Position numbers and translations under genes: made by a program. A stretch of DNA of 5,332 bases from contig JAZSQT010000183.1 of assembly GCA_045538075.1 (NCBI GenBank), positions 1-5,332 of the forward strand, read 5' to 3'. This stretch comes from JAZSQT01 sp045538075. Its GTDB lineage: Bacteria; Chrysiogenota; Deferribacteres; Deferribacterales; Mucispirillaceae. A model generated the notes under the pieces. It was given only the letters and a program-made list of their open reading frames with translations. It had not been told where the DNA came from and did no database searches. Positions 4,059 through 5,332 of the stretch are shown piece by piece (position 1 is the first letter of the stretch; every line of letters begins with the position of its first letter).

Positions 4059-5332
4059 TTATTCTGCAAAGGCTTCTTCTGGGTTTACTCCAGAATTTGC
4101 TACTTTTTTGTCAATATCTGACTGTTTAACCCTAACTGCAAGCCCTAAAACTTCATCTATCGATTCTTGGTTTTCTTGTCCACATTCAATGGCTAATACC
4201 ATAACTTTCCAAAAAAATGCGTCTAAATTGTGAACACCTACAACAAAAGAATCATTAACTTCGCCTTTTGCTTGGTTCATAAAAGGGATTAGAACATTTT
4301 GAACTGTATATATAAAATATTTGAAATTTTCGTTACTATTACTAATTCCTTTAGAAAATTCGTCAATTACTCCGTGCATACCATCACGAAATTCTACAAT
4401 CTGACCAGAAATATCCCAAAACATTTTATAATTATCAGATAAAGGATTTCTTAACTGCATTGCGTGTTTAGTTTTATCATAATCTGCTACTGCTTGATGA
4501 ATTGGCTCCATATGTTTATCGTATTTTTCTAAAATAGTGCCTATTGGAATAATTGCACCTTTTCTAATGCCACCATGAACGACACTAACTATTGGATTAT
4601 ATTTAATGAAACCTCTAACACCCATTTCAAGAGCAGTTTCTTGCAAGCCTTTAATAAAAGTGCCAAAAGTGCTTGCATCTATTGCTTCGCAAAGTTTTCT
4701 TAAACGTAAAAGAGCCATTTTTGTATCTTTAAAAAATGGTGCTATCTCCTTTGCATATTCGCCTTCAAGTTTAGTAACGTAATGCCCCATAGACCATTCA
4801 AAATGGCAGAGTTTGTCTCTAAATTCTGTAATTTTTGTGTATAAAATTTTTGCTTTAGGGTTAACAGAACATTGACGTAATAAGTAATAATACTTGTCTA
4901 TAAATACCTTGATAGACCTAATAACCATTTTTGGAACAACAGATTTTGCCTCTTGCTCCTCAGTAACATTGACTGCAAATTTTTCTTTGTGCATTGGAAA
5001 ACGGTTTAGTTTAGATTCGTAACAAGCATGAGAAATTCTATCCATATATATGGCTGATACAGATGCTAACTTGTGAGCTAATGCACCTTCTTTTGAATCA
5101 CCCATTTTATTGAAAGCATCTTCCATTAATTTGCCTATATCAAGCAAATCGTCAATGAAATTCTTTTTTGGAGACGGTTTTTTTTCTGGGTCAGCTCCAG
5201 CATAAGTTTTGAAAGATCTTTCTATAGATGGTGTTTCATTAATATATTTAGATAAACTAAGTTTAAGAGCTGTGCGAACATTCTTATACTTTTTATCAAG
5301 TTCTCTATCTTTATCAATTTTGACAAGCTCCT
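4059..5332 (-). CDS. Unknown, mostly helical protein; 5' end outside the window
   Basis: I do not recognise this protein. The frame runs from the window edge (first full codon at 5330) to TAA at 4061-4059, 423 codons without interruption. The stretch 5330-5148 contains no stop and no ATG or GTG, and reads like protein: ELVKIDKDRELDKKYKN, a SLSKYINETPSIERSF segment, then a basic proline-containing linker (PEKKPSPKKNF). The TTG at 5147 has no Shine-Dalgarno, so the real start is probably beyond 5332. The visible part is rich in Lys, Glu, Phe, Tyr and Met and looks alpha-helical. There is one Gly/Ile-rich loop (VVHGGIRKGAIIPIG, visible residues about 250-264) and a small cluster of aromatic helices (KVFIDKYYYLLRQC, DAFFWKVMVLAIEC). 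No transmembrane run, nucleotide-binding loop or metal motif is evident. It shares strand with the transporter but is separated by about 320 nt with a new promoter, so it is probably a separate unit. Confidence 0.85.
   Translation of the reverse strand, partial: ELVKIDKDRELDKKYKNVRTALKLSLSKYINETPSIERSFKTYAGADPEKKPSPKKNFIDDLLDIGKLMEDAFNKMGDSKEGALAHKLASVSAIYMDRISHACYESKLNRFPMHKEKFAVNVTEEQEAKSVVPKMVIRSIKVFIDKYYYLLRQCSVNPKAKILYTKITEFRDKLCHFEWSMGHYVTKLEGEYAKEIAPFFKDTKMALLRLRKLCEAIDASTFGTFIKGLQETALEMGVRGFIKYNPIVSVVHGGIRKGAIIPIGTILEKYDKHMEPIHQAVADYDKTKHAMQLRNPLSDNYKMFWDISGQIVEFRDGMHGVIDEFSKGISNSNENFKYFIYTVQNVLIPFMNQAKGEVNDSFVVGVHNLDAFFWKVMVLAIECGQENQESIDEVLGLAVRVKQSDIDKKVANSGVNPEEAFAE

Noticed and set aside
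4038..4121. Small plus-strand frame of about 27 hydrophobic residues (MMKFLYRLFCKGFFWVYSR...)
   Set aside because: It looks like a toxin-type peptide, but it is mostly antisense to the 3' end of the unknown gene and its nearest purine-rich site is about 17 nt away. Hydrophobicity is a by-product of the charged sense codons.
5145..5147. TTG as the start codon of the unknown gene
   Set aside because: No Shine-Dalgarno upstream, and the frame stays open and protein-like to the window edge.

Overview
The window is AT-rich chromosomal DNA, roughly 30% GC by eye, with single-copy metabolic and signalling genes. I see no mobile element, rRNA, tRNA or CRISPR array. A ModE with the same architecture as the E. 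coli protein (HTH plus two MOP modules), an HD-GYP c-di-GMP-type protein with an N-terminal DUF3391-like segment, and a Na/Pi cotransporter with a PhoU-like tail all suggest a Gram-negative, proteobacteria-like organism with a low-GC genome. This is inference; the phylum cannot be fixed from the sequence alone.

Layout. Positions 1-12 (minus) look like the first four codons (MKGI) of a divergent gene with a strong Shine-Dalgarno. Positions 13-72 are a 60-nt divergent promoter region holding an extended -10 for the plus direction, a perfect TATAAT for the minus direction, and an inverted repeat between them that could be a ModE operator. Positions 73-861 (plus) encode ModE. It converges on an HD-GYP protein at 858-2048 (minus, TTG start), and the two stop codons overlap in the palindrome TTAA. 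The HD-GYP gene lies 37 nt downstream of, and is probably cotranscribed with, a Na+/phosphate cotransporter-family gene at 2086-3738 (minus). That unit has a good sigma70-type promoter at 3786-3815. A gene-free stretch of about 300 nt follows (3751-4058). Last is a minus-strand gene of unknown function at 4059-5332. It has no stop codon up to the window edge, so its start lies outside the window and the apparent TTG start at 5147 is almost certainly internal.

How the genes may work together. ModE probably represses the divergent gene and itself in response to molybdate or tungstate; the divergent gene would then be expected to be a molybdenum/tungsten uptake or cofactor gene, but only four codons are visible. 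The Na/Pi transporter (with its PhoU-like domain) and the HD-GYP protein form a two-gene unit that may link phosphate status to cyclic-dinucleotide turnover. Two 15-bp perfect palindromes with the same TTAA-N-TTAA core precede these two genes and are candidate shared regulatory sites. The most novel item is the unrecognised, mostly helical protein at the right end. I do not see a clearly new multi-gene system.
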